64,000 nucleotides of DNA from JAGVSR01 sp963778225 (lineage in GTDB: Bacteria > Pseudomonadota > Alphaproteobacteria > Rhizobiales > Hyphomicrobiaceae). Positions 34,966-43,026 of this stretch are shown here, one piece after another (position 1 is the stretch's first letter; each line of letters begins with the position of its first letter). A program made the position numbers and the translations under genes. The notes under the pieces are model-generated. The model saw only the letters and a list, made by a program, of their open reading frames with translations, made no database searches and was not told the origin of the DNA. The stretch spans positions 62,001 through 126,000 of the forward strand of contig CAVZTR010000009.1 in NCBI GenBank assembly GCA_963778225.1, in the 5' to 3' direction.

Positions 34966-37900
34966 TTAATGAGCTGCTTCCCAGTTTCCGGCAGCCTTGG
35001 CATCGACATGGATCGGAACCGACAGCCGCACCGCGGGCTCGGCCGCGCGCTCCATCACAGACCTCGCCGTCTCGATGAGCGCATCGGCTTTCCCGACAGG
35101 CACTTCGAAAACGAGCTCGTCGTGCACCTGGAGCAGCATACGCGCCTCTGACAGGCCTGCGTCCGCCAGTGCCTCCGGAACACGGATCATGGCCCGCCGA
35201 ATGATATCTGCCGCCGACCCTTGGATTGGCGCGTTGATCGCAGCGCGCTCCAGAAAACCCCGCATCGACGGGTTCTTAGTATTGATCTCCGGATAATGAA
35301 TGCGCCGGCCGAAGATCGTCTCCACATATCCGGTCGCATGCGCGAACGTCTTTGTTCCCTCCATGTAGTCGCGAATGCCGGGAAACCTTTCGAAGTATGT
35401 CTTGATGTAGGCACCTGCTTCTTCGCGGCTGATCCCAAGTTGGTTGGCAAGCCCGAATGCAGAAATGCCGTAGATGATGCCGAAGTTGATCGCCTTCGCG
35501 CGCCGCCGAACCTCGCCCGTCATCTCCGACAGCGGCACGCCGAACATCTCGCTCGCCGTCATCGCATGAATGTCGAGACCCTCGGCAAACGCCGTCTTCA
35601 ACTGCGGGATGTTGGCAATGTGCGCAAGCACGCGCAGCTCGATCTGCGAATAGTCCGCAGAGACCAGGCAGCACCCCGCGTCGGCAATGAAGGCCGTGCG
35701 GATTTCGCGTCCTTCCTTCGTGCGAATTGGAATGTTCTGCAAGTTGGGATCGGACGACGAGAGCCGTCCCGTTGTTGTTGCCGCCAGCGCGTAGCGCGTA
35801 TGAATGCGCCCCGTCGTTGCCTGCACAAAATCCGGCAAGGCGTCGGTGTAGGTTGATCGCAGCTTCGTCAATTGACGCCACTGAAGCATCGTATCGATGA
35901 GGCGTCGTGCATCAGGCGGCAACTCTTCATTCTGCGCCAGATCATCGAGCAGGCCTGCCCGTGTCTCCCACTGGCCGGTCTTGGTCTTTTTGCCGCCCGG
36001 AAGCTTCAATGTATCGAACAGAAACTCACCCAGCTGCTTTGGCGAACCTAGATTGAATTTGTGGCCTGCAAGATCATAGATCAGCGCCTCGTGCTCGGCA
36101 GCCCGCTGCGCGAACGCTCCCGAAAGCCGAGACAAGATCTCGCGGTCGACTTTGATTCCGTCCCGCTCCATCGCCGCTATCACCGGAATGAGTGGACGCT
36201 CCAGTGTCTCGTATACCGTCGCCACCCGTTCCGCCGCCAGCCGTGGCTTCAGCAAACTCCACAAACGCAGCGTCACGTCGGCACCTTCCGCCGCATACTC
36301 CGTTGCCTTGTCGATCGGCACACCGGCAAACGTCTTCGCGGACTTCTTCGCGCCCGCCGAATGCGCGAGCACGTCGTCCATCGAAAGACATAAATGTCCG
36401 AGATGCCTCTCCGCCAACTCGCTGAGGCCATGCCCGCCGCGGCCCGCGTCGAGCGCATACGACATCAGCATCGTATCGTCGAATGGCGCGATCGTTATTC
36501 CATGCTGCGCCATGACCAGCGCGTCGAACTTCAAGTCGTGACCGATCTTCAGAGTGAACGGATCATTGAGCAGCGGCTTCAGCCGTTCCAGCGCATCCCG
36601 CAGCGCGATTTGACCCGGAAGCTGCGCTGACTCACCAAAAAGATCTGCGCCTATCTTGCCATGCGCGATTGGCACGTAACACGCAACTCCGGCCGCGACA
36701 GCCATCGATACGCCGACCACCTCAGCCTGCATCGCATCAAGGCTCGTCGTCACCGCATCGAAGGCCACGCGACCGGCCGACCGCGCCATCGCGACCCACG
36801 CCTCCAAGTCTTCCACCGTGGTGACTGTCTTGTACGCTGCCCGGTCGAACGCAATACCCCTGGCCGCGGTCCGCCCTGCCTCCACCCCACTTCGCGGTGT
36901 GCCAAGGCCCTCCGGCGGAGTAGCGGTCCCCATCGGCGACGGCGGCGCATGAGGCGCCTCGCCCGTTCCCTTCGGCTTCGCTTTTGCTATTGATGATCCA
37001 ACGGAGGCTTCGAGCGGCGCCGGCGCCTCGACACCCAGCTTTTCCGCAATGCGGCGGGTCAGCGTGTTGAACTCCATCACGCGCAAGAACCCGATGAGCG
37101 CGTCGGCGTTCACATCGCGAACGCCAAAACTCTCGACCGGAACTGCGTCGGGGACATTATTCATGAGCGTGACGAGCTCACGTGATATGCGCGCCTGCTC
37201 CGCGAACTCGATCAACTTCTCTCGCCGTTTGGGCTGCTTGATCTCACCCGCTCTCGCCAGCAGGGTATCCAAATCACCGTACTCGTTGATCAACTCCGCC
37301 GCGGTCTTCACTCCGATCCCGGGCACGCCGGGCACGTTGTCTGTCGAATCGCCCGCGAGCGACTGCACATCGACAACCTTTTCCGGCGGGACGCCAAACT
37401 TCTCCAGGACCTCGTCGCGCCCGATTTTCTTCGCCTTCATGCCGTCCAGCATCACCACGCCGGGACGAATGAGCTGCATCAGATCCTTATCCGACGAGAC
37501 GATTGTCACATCGCCGCCGCGATTAACGACATCCCGTGCGTAAGTCGCGATCAGATCGTCGGCCTCGTACCCATCAAGCTCGATGCACGGCACGTTGAAC
37601 GCCCGCACTGCGTCTCGGATCAGCGCAAATTGCGGCACGAGTTCATCAGGCGGCGGCGGCCGGTTCGCCTTGTACTTGTCGTAGATCTTGTTGCGAAACG
37701 TCTCGCGCCCAGCGTCGAAAATCACCGCAAGATGTGTCGGCGCCTCCGAAACCTTGCTCTCCTGAAGCAGCTTCCACAGCATCGTACAGAAGCCGTGTAC
37801 CGCCCCGACAGGTAACCCGTCCGACGGGCGCGTGAGAGGCGGGAGCGCATGGAACGCGCGGAAAATAAAGCCCGACCCGTCGATCAGGTAGACATGGCTT

Positions 37901-37986
37901 CCTTTGACGATCGGGACAGGCTCGTTAGAGCCATCGGCGGTCGCAGGCGGGGCAGATCGGGGAAATGGCTGGGACGTGCTCATCAA
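34966..37986 (-). CDS. polA: DNA polymerase I with degenerate proofreading site
   Basis: This 1006-residue DNA polymerase I has an N-terminal 5'-3' nuclease (HVYLIDGSGFIFRAFHALPP), a 3'-5' exonuclease domain (about 390-590) and a complete polymerase domain. Motif A is DYSQIELRVLAH, the O-helix is RRRAKAINFGIIYG and motif C is QVHDELVFE. The exonuclease domain looks inactive: exo I reads FDAVTTSLD (Asp410-Ala-Val412), where the active enzyme has Asp-x-Glu. Exo III reads YAAEGADVT, with Gly568 where the metal-binding Asp is expected. The exo II Asp (LKFD) remains. A low-complexity linker after the nuclease domain is longer than usual. Confidence 0.95.
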   Translation of the reverse strand: MMSTSQPFPRSAPPATADGSNEPVPIVKGSHVYLIDGSGFIFRAFHALPPLTRPSDGLPVGAVHGFCTMLWKLLQESKVSEAPTHLAVIFDAGRETFRNKIYDKYKANRPPPPDELVPQFALIRDAVRAFNVPCIELDGYEADDLIATYARDVVNRGGDVTIVSSDKDLMQLIRPGVVMLDGMKAKKIGRDEVLEKFGVPPEKVVDVQSLAGDSTDNVPGVPGIGVKTAAELINEYGDLDTLLARAGEIKQPKRREKLIEFAEQARISRELVTLMNNVPDAVPVESFGVRDVNADALIGFLRVMEFNTLTRRIAEKLGVEAPAPLEASVGSSIAKAKPKGTGEAPHAPPSPMGTATPPEGLGTPRSGVEAGRTAARGIAFDRAAYKTVTTVEDLEAWVAMARSAGRVAFDAVTTSLDAMQAEVVGVSMAVAAGVACYVPIAHGKIGADLFGESAQLPGQIALRDALERLKPLLNDPFTLKIGHDLKFDALVMAQHGITIAPFDDTMLMSYALDAGRGGHGLSELAERHLGHLCLSMDDVLAHSAGAKKSAKTFAGVPIDKATEYAAEGADVTLRLWSLLKPRLAAERVATVYETLERPLIPVIAAMERDGIKVDREILSRLSGAFAQRAAEHEALIYDLAGHKFNLGSPKQLGEFLFDTLKLPGGKKTKTGQWETRAGLLDDLAQNEELPPDARRLIDTMLQWRQLTKLRSTYTDALPDFVQATTGRIHTRYALAATTTGRLSSSDPNLQNIPIRTKEGREIRTAFIADAGCCLVSADYSQIELRVLAHIANIPQLKTAFAEGLDIHAMTASEMFGVPLSEMTGEVRRRAKAINFGIIYGISAFGLANQLGISREEAGAYIKTYFERFPGIRDYMEGTKTFAHATGYVETIFGRRIHYPEINTKNPSMRGFLERAAINAPIQGSAADIIRRAMIRVPEALADAGLSEARMLLQVHDELVFEVPVGKADALIETARSVMERAAEPAVRLSVPIHVDAKAAGNWEAAH

Positions 37987-38119
37987 GCGCGGACTATAGG
38001 CAGAACGCCCTCCAGCGCTAGCCCTACCTTACCGCCGCTCGGCCCAAGCGCTCCAAAGCAGTATGGGCACCGCCGGGTCTCTCCAGCGGTGCCCATAAAT
38101 CAGCAGCCGACCTTGGTTT

Positions 38120-38602
38120 TTAGGTCCTCAACTCGCTTTCAGCGCTTCTATCCCGCCCAGCTTCCCTCGGCCCCTGCCGGGATACAACCTTCTGGAGATA
38201 CGTGCTGAACTCTTCCCGCTGTTCCGGACTGAGCGACTCCACGAGCGACTCATCGACTTTGGCAGCGATGGGCAGAGCGCGCTGAAGCACTTCCTTGCCT
38301 TCCGGCGTGATCCGGACGGCATACATGCGAGCATCCTGCCGTGTCCGGCGACGCGACAGCAGTCCACGCGAGACCAGCCGGCGAACGATGTCCGCCAGGG
38401 TGGATCGATCAATCCCCGAAATTTCACACAGCGCCGTCTGGCTCGGATCTTCCAGGCCATCGACAACCGAAAGCACGACAAACTGGCGCGCGGTAATTCC
38501 TATTTCGCCGATCGAGCGGGCAAACAAATCTTCAGCCAACTGACCAGCGCGATGTAACAGGTGAGTTGTGCTCGTTGACACGAGATTGACAGGAGCGTTC
38601 AT
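38120..38602 (-). CDS. MarR family transcriptional regulator
   Basis: This 160-residue winged-helix regulator has the MarR pattern: an N-terminal helix, TALCEISGIDRSTLADIVRRLVSRGLL as the recognition region, and a wing with RRRTRQDARMYAVRITPEG. GAGGAAAGG precedes the ATG. It diverges from the AraC-type gene across about 220 bases and may control itself or that gene. The ligand is unknown. Confidence 0.82.
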   Translation of the reverse strand: MNAPVNLVSTSTTHLLHRAGQLAEDLFARSIGEIGITARQFVVLSVVDGLEDPSQTALCEISGIDRSTLADIVRRLVSRGLLSRRRTRQDARMYAVRITPEGKEVLQRALPIAAKVDESLVESLSPEQREEFSTYLQKVVSRQGPREAGRDRSAESELRT

Positions 38603-38820
38603 TTGAAACCTTTCCTCATAATCGCACTGTTTTTCAGCGAGTGGTTTTCTCCCAATGACTGCCGAGAATGTTCACTCGTTGCCGTGTGTGAGATTAGGAC
38701 TTTGGATCATGAGCCGATTGACCCAGTGTTCTGCTTTTTGACCGGATGGTCAGAAGTGGGTGCATTATAAAAGCGCCAAGCCGGCAATTAGTTCCGCACC
38801 GAGTGTCTGAGAGCGGCAAA

Positions 38821-39885
38821 ATGTTAAGCAAGGGACCATACGTGAACCCCGCGATTTTGCATGGAATGGATACATTCCTGCAAAAACAGGGGGTTCTGTA
38901 CACTGACGTTCTAAAAGCAGCGCACGTGAGCCCCGAGACGCTTCTGAGTGAACACTCGGAAGTCCCGCTCGAAAAGATCGTCGCGATTTTCGATGCCGCC
39001 GCGTTGGCGACGAACTCACCATGTTTTGGAGCCCATTGGGCGGAAGCCTTCAACCCCGGCGAAACTGGTGCATACGGATATCTTCTGCGGAATGCAGCGT
39101 CCGTCCGGGATGCCCTTAATGTCATCGTGCGCTACCTATCGCTCGTCATTCACCCGGTTACGATCGCGGTAAAAAACGATGGCGCGGTCACGACGCTGAC
39201 TTGGCGCCTTGTGCCTCGGGTGCAGAGTCGCGCAATGCAATATCTTCTCTTCGCAACCGGTGCGACCGTCGCTCGTCTGCGCACCGCCGCCGGTGGCAGT
39301 TGGGACCCGGTCCACGTTGAATTGGCTTGCCCGGAACTTCCTTGCAAAGCTCTGTTGCATCGTGTGCTCGGTCCTTCGATTTCGTTTGCAGCGAAAGAAA
39401 CCCGTCTCTTTATCGCTACGAACACGCTCGATCATCGCAACGCGACGGCCGATCCAAGGTTGTTCAGCCTTCTGCAGGACCTCGGCGAGCGAATGCTCCG
39501 TGAACGATGCACCGAGCAAGGATACCCGCACGTCATCAAGAAGATCATCTCTCGGCGGTTGGGCCACGGCGACGTGACGCTCGAAACCATCGCCCTTGAG
39601 GACGGAACCTCCCCGCGGGCTCTGCAAGCGCGGCTAGCCGCGGAGGGAACCTCCTTTGAAGACTTGCTCCAGACTACCCGCCGGCAACTGGCCGAAGACT
39701 ATCTCCGTGACACGGATCTGCCTCTGAGCGAGATCGCTCTGTTGCTCGGCTTTTCGGAGCTGTCGGCTTTTTCCCGCGCCTGCCACCGCTGGTTCGAAGA
39801 ACCGCCAAGCATACGGCGGCGGCACCTCCAGCAAACCCACCGCGACTTGACCGGCAGGTCCGCGCTGGCGACGCCGAAAGCGTAA
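38821..39885 (+). CDS. AraC family regulator with arabinose-binding-like N-domain
   Basis: This protein of about 354 residues has an N-terminal AraC-type ligand-binding domain (PF12625-like). A C-terminal double helix-turn-helix covers LETIALEDGTSPRALQARL and LSEIALLLGFSELSAFSRAC. The final motif reads FEEPPSIRRRHL, with Ile where the family usually has Tyr (PSxYR). I chose the ATG at 38821 after GAGAGCGG; the open frame begins at 38746. It diverges from the MarR gene. Target genes are not evident. Confidence 0.82.
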   Translation: MLSKGPYVNPAILHGMDTFLQKQGVLYTDVLKAAHVSPETLLSEHSEVPLEKIVAIFDAAALATNSPCFGAHWAEAFNPGETGAYGYLLRNAASVRDALNVIVRYLSLVIHPVTIAVKNDGAVTTLTWRLVPRVQSRAMQYLLFATGATVARLRTAAGGSWDPVHVELACPELPCKALLHRVLGPSISFAAKETRLFIATNTLDHRNATADPRLFSLLQDLGERMLRERCTEQGYPHVIKKIISRRLGHGDVTLETIALEDGTSPRALQARLAAEGTSFEDLLQTTRRQLAEDYLRDTDLPLSEIALLLGFSELSAFSRACHRWFEEPPSIRRRHLQQTHRDLTGRSALATPKA

Positions 39886-40365
39886 TCAGGGCCGCCGCGC
39901 GTCAGGCACGCTGTCGGTCGAGGCAAAGTACGGCTTGATGTCGATCAGCGGCGTCCCGTCCACGCAATCGATGTTGCGGATGGTCAATGATGTTCTCGCC
40001 ACGGAGACGAGTTCCACAACAGACAAGCCGATCGGGTTGGGCCTCACCGGCGAGCGCAGCGCGAACACCCCGCGCGGACGAGGCGCATGGCTCGGCGCCT
40101 GGACGATCAGGTTTCGCGCCGACAGATCCAGCCAATAGAGCAGGATCAGGTGCGACATGAGTTCGATGCCCTCAAGCCCTTCGGCAAAGCGGGGGTCGAG
40201 GTCCACGGTCGCCAGCACGTCCCGCCGCGCCGCGCTGTTCTTGGGACAGGCGCCGGTCGTCTTCCACGGCGTATGGATACGCCCGATGAAGTAGAGGGAG
40301 GCATCGAACCCTCCCGGGAGATCGATCGACCGTTCCCCAGGCCGGGGAGGACGCATGTCAGGCAT
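39886..40365 (-). CDS. trmO: tRNA (t6A37-N6)-methyltransferase TrmO/TsaA
   Basis: This protein of about 159 residues matches the TrmO (YaeB/TsaA) family, which methylates N6-threonylcarbamoyladenosine at tRNA position 37. The hallmark RSPVRPNPIGLS and the later DGTPLIDIKPY are present, as is the IGRIHTPW start of the beta-barrel. The ATG at 40365 has TGGAG upstream. It converges on the AraC gene with adjacent stops and lies just upstream of, and divergent from, a tRNA-Arg gene. Confidence 0.85.
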   Translation of the reverse strand: MPDMRPPRPGERSIDLPGGFDASLYFIGRIHTPWKTTGACPKNSAARRDVLATVDLDPRFAEGLEGIELMSHLILLYWLDLSARNLIVQAPSHAPRPRGVFALRSPVRPNPIGLSVVELVSVARTSLTIRNIDCVDGTPLIDIKPYFASTDSVPDARRP

Positions 40366-40478
40366 TTTGGCTCCACAGTGGTTCGACACCGGCCTCCCGT
40401 CACGCCGCAAGTTCGGGCATTTGCGGGCGGCACCCGAATGAGCTATCTAGCAGGTCCCGGCCGCCTCGGCGGCCGAAT

Positions 40479-40555
40479 GCACCCGTAGCTCAGTTGGATA
40501 GAGTGTTGGATTCCGAATCCAAAGGTCGCAGGTTCGAATCCTGCCGGGTGCGCCA
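40479..40555 (+). tRNA. tRNA-Arg (anticodon CCG)
   Basis: A complete 77-base cloverleaf. The acceptor stem pairs GCACCCG with CGGGTGC, the anticodon stem TTGGA/TCCAA encloses TTCCGAA with CCG at 40513-40515, and the T arm contains GGTTCGAATCC. CCA is encoded. A T5 run follows directly and may terminate transcription. Confidence 0.97.
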
Positions 40556-40713
40556 TTTTTCATGACATCAGCCGCCGGGCTTTCGCAAAGTCAACGCCGA
40601 TTCCTATTCGGGATGCGCCGCGAGTCACTTATGCATTTGAGGCGCGATTCGCCGAGGCAGCCATTCGGCTGTAGCTGCGCGTCGCGCTCCCAACCTGACG
40701 TGGAGACCCTTCG

Positions 40714-40905
40714 ATGCCCATGATCGAATTGAGCGATTCCGAGGTCGAAACGCTGATCTACGCCCTCGGCGTAGCGGCGGCGGATCTCAAGGAATCCATC
40801 GCCGATGCGACCCAGACGGCGGAAGACAAGCAGGAGTGGACCGAATACGTGGCCGAGATCGAGGAAGTGAGCGGCAAGCTCACCGTCCTCAGCGAAGCGG
40901 CCTAG
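40714..40905 (+). CDS. Small acidic helical protein, unknown
   Basis: This 63-residue acidic protein (MPMIELSDSEVETLIYALG at the start) is almost all helix by appearance, with heptad-like spacing in LKESIADATQTAEDKQEWTEYVAEIEEV. GGAG lies before the ATG. It has no signal peptide and no known motif. Its codon use looks like its neighbours', which supports a real gene, but the function is unknown. Confidence 0.55.
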   Translation: MPMIELSDSEVETLIYALGVAAADLKESIADATQTAEDKQEWTEYVAEIEEVSGKLTVLSEAA

Positions 40906-41025
40906 TACGAGCGGCGACTTCCATCCAGGACCGCCCACCGTCCGGCGCGCGTCTGAAATTAAGAACCGGCGAATGCAATGACTGCATTTCGCTGGTTCTT
41001 TTTTATTCGGCGCCGAAGTGGGCTA

Positions 41026-41856
41026 TCAGCTCGCAGGCCCGATCGGGAACGTGCGAGAGAACACGGCGCCGCTCGTATCGCGCGCCGTCACCGTCATCTC
41101 TGTTGCGCCGTTGGTCGTGAAATCAAAGGCAAACTTGGGATTCTGCTTCATCGTGATGCTGCCGGACATGGTCAGCACTACGTCATCACCCTGTTTGACT
41201 TCGATCTGCTCCACCATCAGCAGAGGAACATAAAACAGCGTGATCTGGTCCAGCACCATCCCGGTGTGATTGGGATGGTTCAGTTCGAATTCAGCACGCT
41301 GGACCGCTTTGGACGACACGGCCTGCGGTCCTTGCAGCGCAAGCGTCATCTTGCCCATATTCGCTGCGATCTCCTCCGGCGAACCCTGCGGAGGCGCCGA
41401 ACACGAAGCTTGTCCGCCGGCAAACTTCACAAGCTGTTCCACCATGAAGAGTTCGCCCGAAGCCGACTCGACGACGACGCGGACGTCGGACTGCTGGTTG
41501 AGACGAATGTACGTCGTAAGCGCCACGTGATCTCGCGCACCTCCGACCTGAAAGACGGCTGCAACCGGCGAAGGGTTCTCATCCACGATGAATGAGACGG
41601 ACTTGATCGCCTGCCCCTTCGGCAGATGCACGTCCGCTGCAAGAGGGACCGCCATCACATCATCCGGCCGGTACGGTGCGCTGAACTTGATTACCGCCGA
41701 CCCGTCAAGGAGCGCCCGCGATCCGTAGACCTCCGCTTTGATCCCATCCCACGCCGGACCAGCGAAGGCTGCGCTCGATCCCAGGACCCCCGCTGTAAAC
41801 GCGGCAAGCGCAGCGGCGGCATGGCATGCACTGACGACCCGTGCGCTCAGGCGCAT
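41026..41856 (-). CDS. Quinoprotein dehydrogenase-associated SoxYZ-like carrier
   Basis: This 276-residue secreted protein has a signal peptide ending near AFAG (residue 33), an N-terminal SoxY-like domain and a C-terminal SoxZ-like immunoglobulin domain. The sequence FAGGQASCSAPP (Cys152) sits between them. This is the fused SoxYZ layout described for carriers linked to quinoprotein (PQQ) dehydrogenases, with the lone Cys standing in for the SoxY swinging-arm Cys. The periplasmic role is presumed to be a carrier or partner of a PQQ enzyme. No dehydrogenase gene is adjacent, but the pqqA array lies about 6 kb away. Confidence 0.8.
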   Translation of the reverse strand: MRLSARVVSACHAAAALAAFTAGVLGSSAAFAGPAWDGIKAEVYGSRALLDGSAVIKFSAPYRPDDVMAVPLAADVHLPKGQAIKSVSFIVDENPSPVAAVFQVGGARDHVALTTYIRLNQQSDVRVVVESASGELFMVEQLVKFAGGQASCSAPPQGSPEEIAANMGKMTLALQGPQAVSSKAVQRAEFELNHPNHTGMVLDQITLFYVPLLMVEQIEVKQGDDVVLTMSGSITMKQNPKFAFDFTTNGATEMTVTARDTSGAVFSRTFPIGPAS

Positions 41857-41953
41857 ATTGTCCTCGCGGAATTTGGATGAGCAGAATTCTTCCTGGCAGA
41901 ATCCCTCGCGCCGCGCCGTCTGTCAACGCGGAGCCGGCAGCATATTCAACCGA

Positions 41954-42673
41954 TCAACGAAGCCCTGCCGAGCGCCACCCAGCATTTTGAGCTTCCGCTT
42001 CACTGCAAAACCAGCGCTCGCCCCGCTCGGGGTCCACCTTGACCCGCCCATACCAGGGGCTCCAGGGCATGTGATAGATCTGGCCATTTTCCGTAATGTT
42101 GCCCTTGATGGCGCAGCCCTGAGGCGCATCTCCCTCCGCGACTTTCCAGCGATTTTGCCTGTAAATCCAAGCCGGTTCAGCTTCGCCCTGCCAAATGCCG
42201 GCAGCGGCCGCCTTGGCCTCGGCTTCCTGCTTCACATACCGTTCCGAATACTTGACGAACGCCCACGCGTACCCGCGCCGTACGAGTTCGGCATTGATTT
42301 CCACGCCTTCAACCGAGCAGACGCCGAGAACACGGTCATATTTATCCGTGCCCTCGTCGCGACACGTGACCCGGCGCGTGCCGACCAATTGAGCAAGTGC
42401 ATCCGCCGCCGCCCGTCCGCAGGACCATTCCCCGCCATTTGCGCGGCGGCACACCTGCGCCGTTTCCGGAGCGTCGATTCCCTCGAGGCGAACGCGTTTT
42501 CCATCGATATCGATGGTGTCACCGTCGATCACGGACGCGGTGCCGGCGAGTTCGGACTGGCCGAACCAGGTGAGAGCGTCGGCATGCGACGCCAGAGCCA
42601 AGGAAACAGCAACGCCACCCAGCGCAAACGCCACCGGCCGACGAAGAGACAATCGATAACTAGATTCATCCAT
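41954..42673 (-). CDS. Secreted thermonuclease-like (SNase) protein
   Basis: This 239-residue protein has a signal peptide (PVAFALGGVAVSLALASHADA) and a staphylococcal-nuclease OB-fold with VIDGDTIDIDGKRVRLEGIDAPE and CSVEGVEINAELVRRGYAWAF. A C-terminal extension with GNI, IYH and W residues follows, common in alphaproteobacterial members. The active-site Arg (VRLEGID) and acidic residues are present. A periplasmic or secreted nuclease role is likely. It diverges from the AsmA gene. Confidence 0.8.
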   Translation of the reverse strand: MDESSYRLSLRRPVAFALGGVAVSLALASHADALTWFGQSELAGTASVIDGDTIDIDGKRVRLEGIDAPETAQVCRRANGGEWSCGRAAADALAQLVGTRRVTCRDEGTDKYDRVLGVCSVEGVEINAELVRRGYAWAFVKYSERYVKQEAEAKAAAAGIWQGEAEPAWIYRQNRWKVAEGDAPQGCAIKGNITENGQIYHMPWSPWYGRVKVDPERGERWFCSEAEAQNAGWRSAGLR

Positions 42674-43026
42674 AGGTTGAATCTAGGAGATTCGATCGCC
42701 GATTTCAGGGCCCCCGAATGGCGCGATTGTGGATGACTTTGCTTTACCGCGCTGACTCCACGAGACGAATCCCGTCCCACCCCGCTCCATCCCAACCTCA
42801 GCTTCCGGTTGCATATGAATCTTGCCAGTCAGGTGGGCGGGCGGGACGCGCGAACACATTCGTGCCCGCTGCCGACTTTAGGCTCATGACCGGAGCAAAG
42901 GGGTGCATGCGCGTTGCCCGCGGCGCTAAATCTCTTGCTCCAAGAAACTCATAGCCCCAAGTCTGGCAGCAACGATGCTTTCGAATTTTGATCGCGCCGC
43001 ACCACCGCGCGTCCGTCGAGGCCCTC
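42674..43026. other. Divergent intergenic region, nuclease gene / AsmA gene
   Basis: About 350 bases without a convincing gene. An ATG at 42988 could extend the AsmA reading frame by 13 codons, but GAGG five bases before the ATG at 43027 makes the latter the better start. Promoters for both flanking genes must lie here; I could not place them. Confidence 0.3.
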
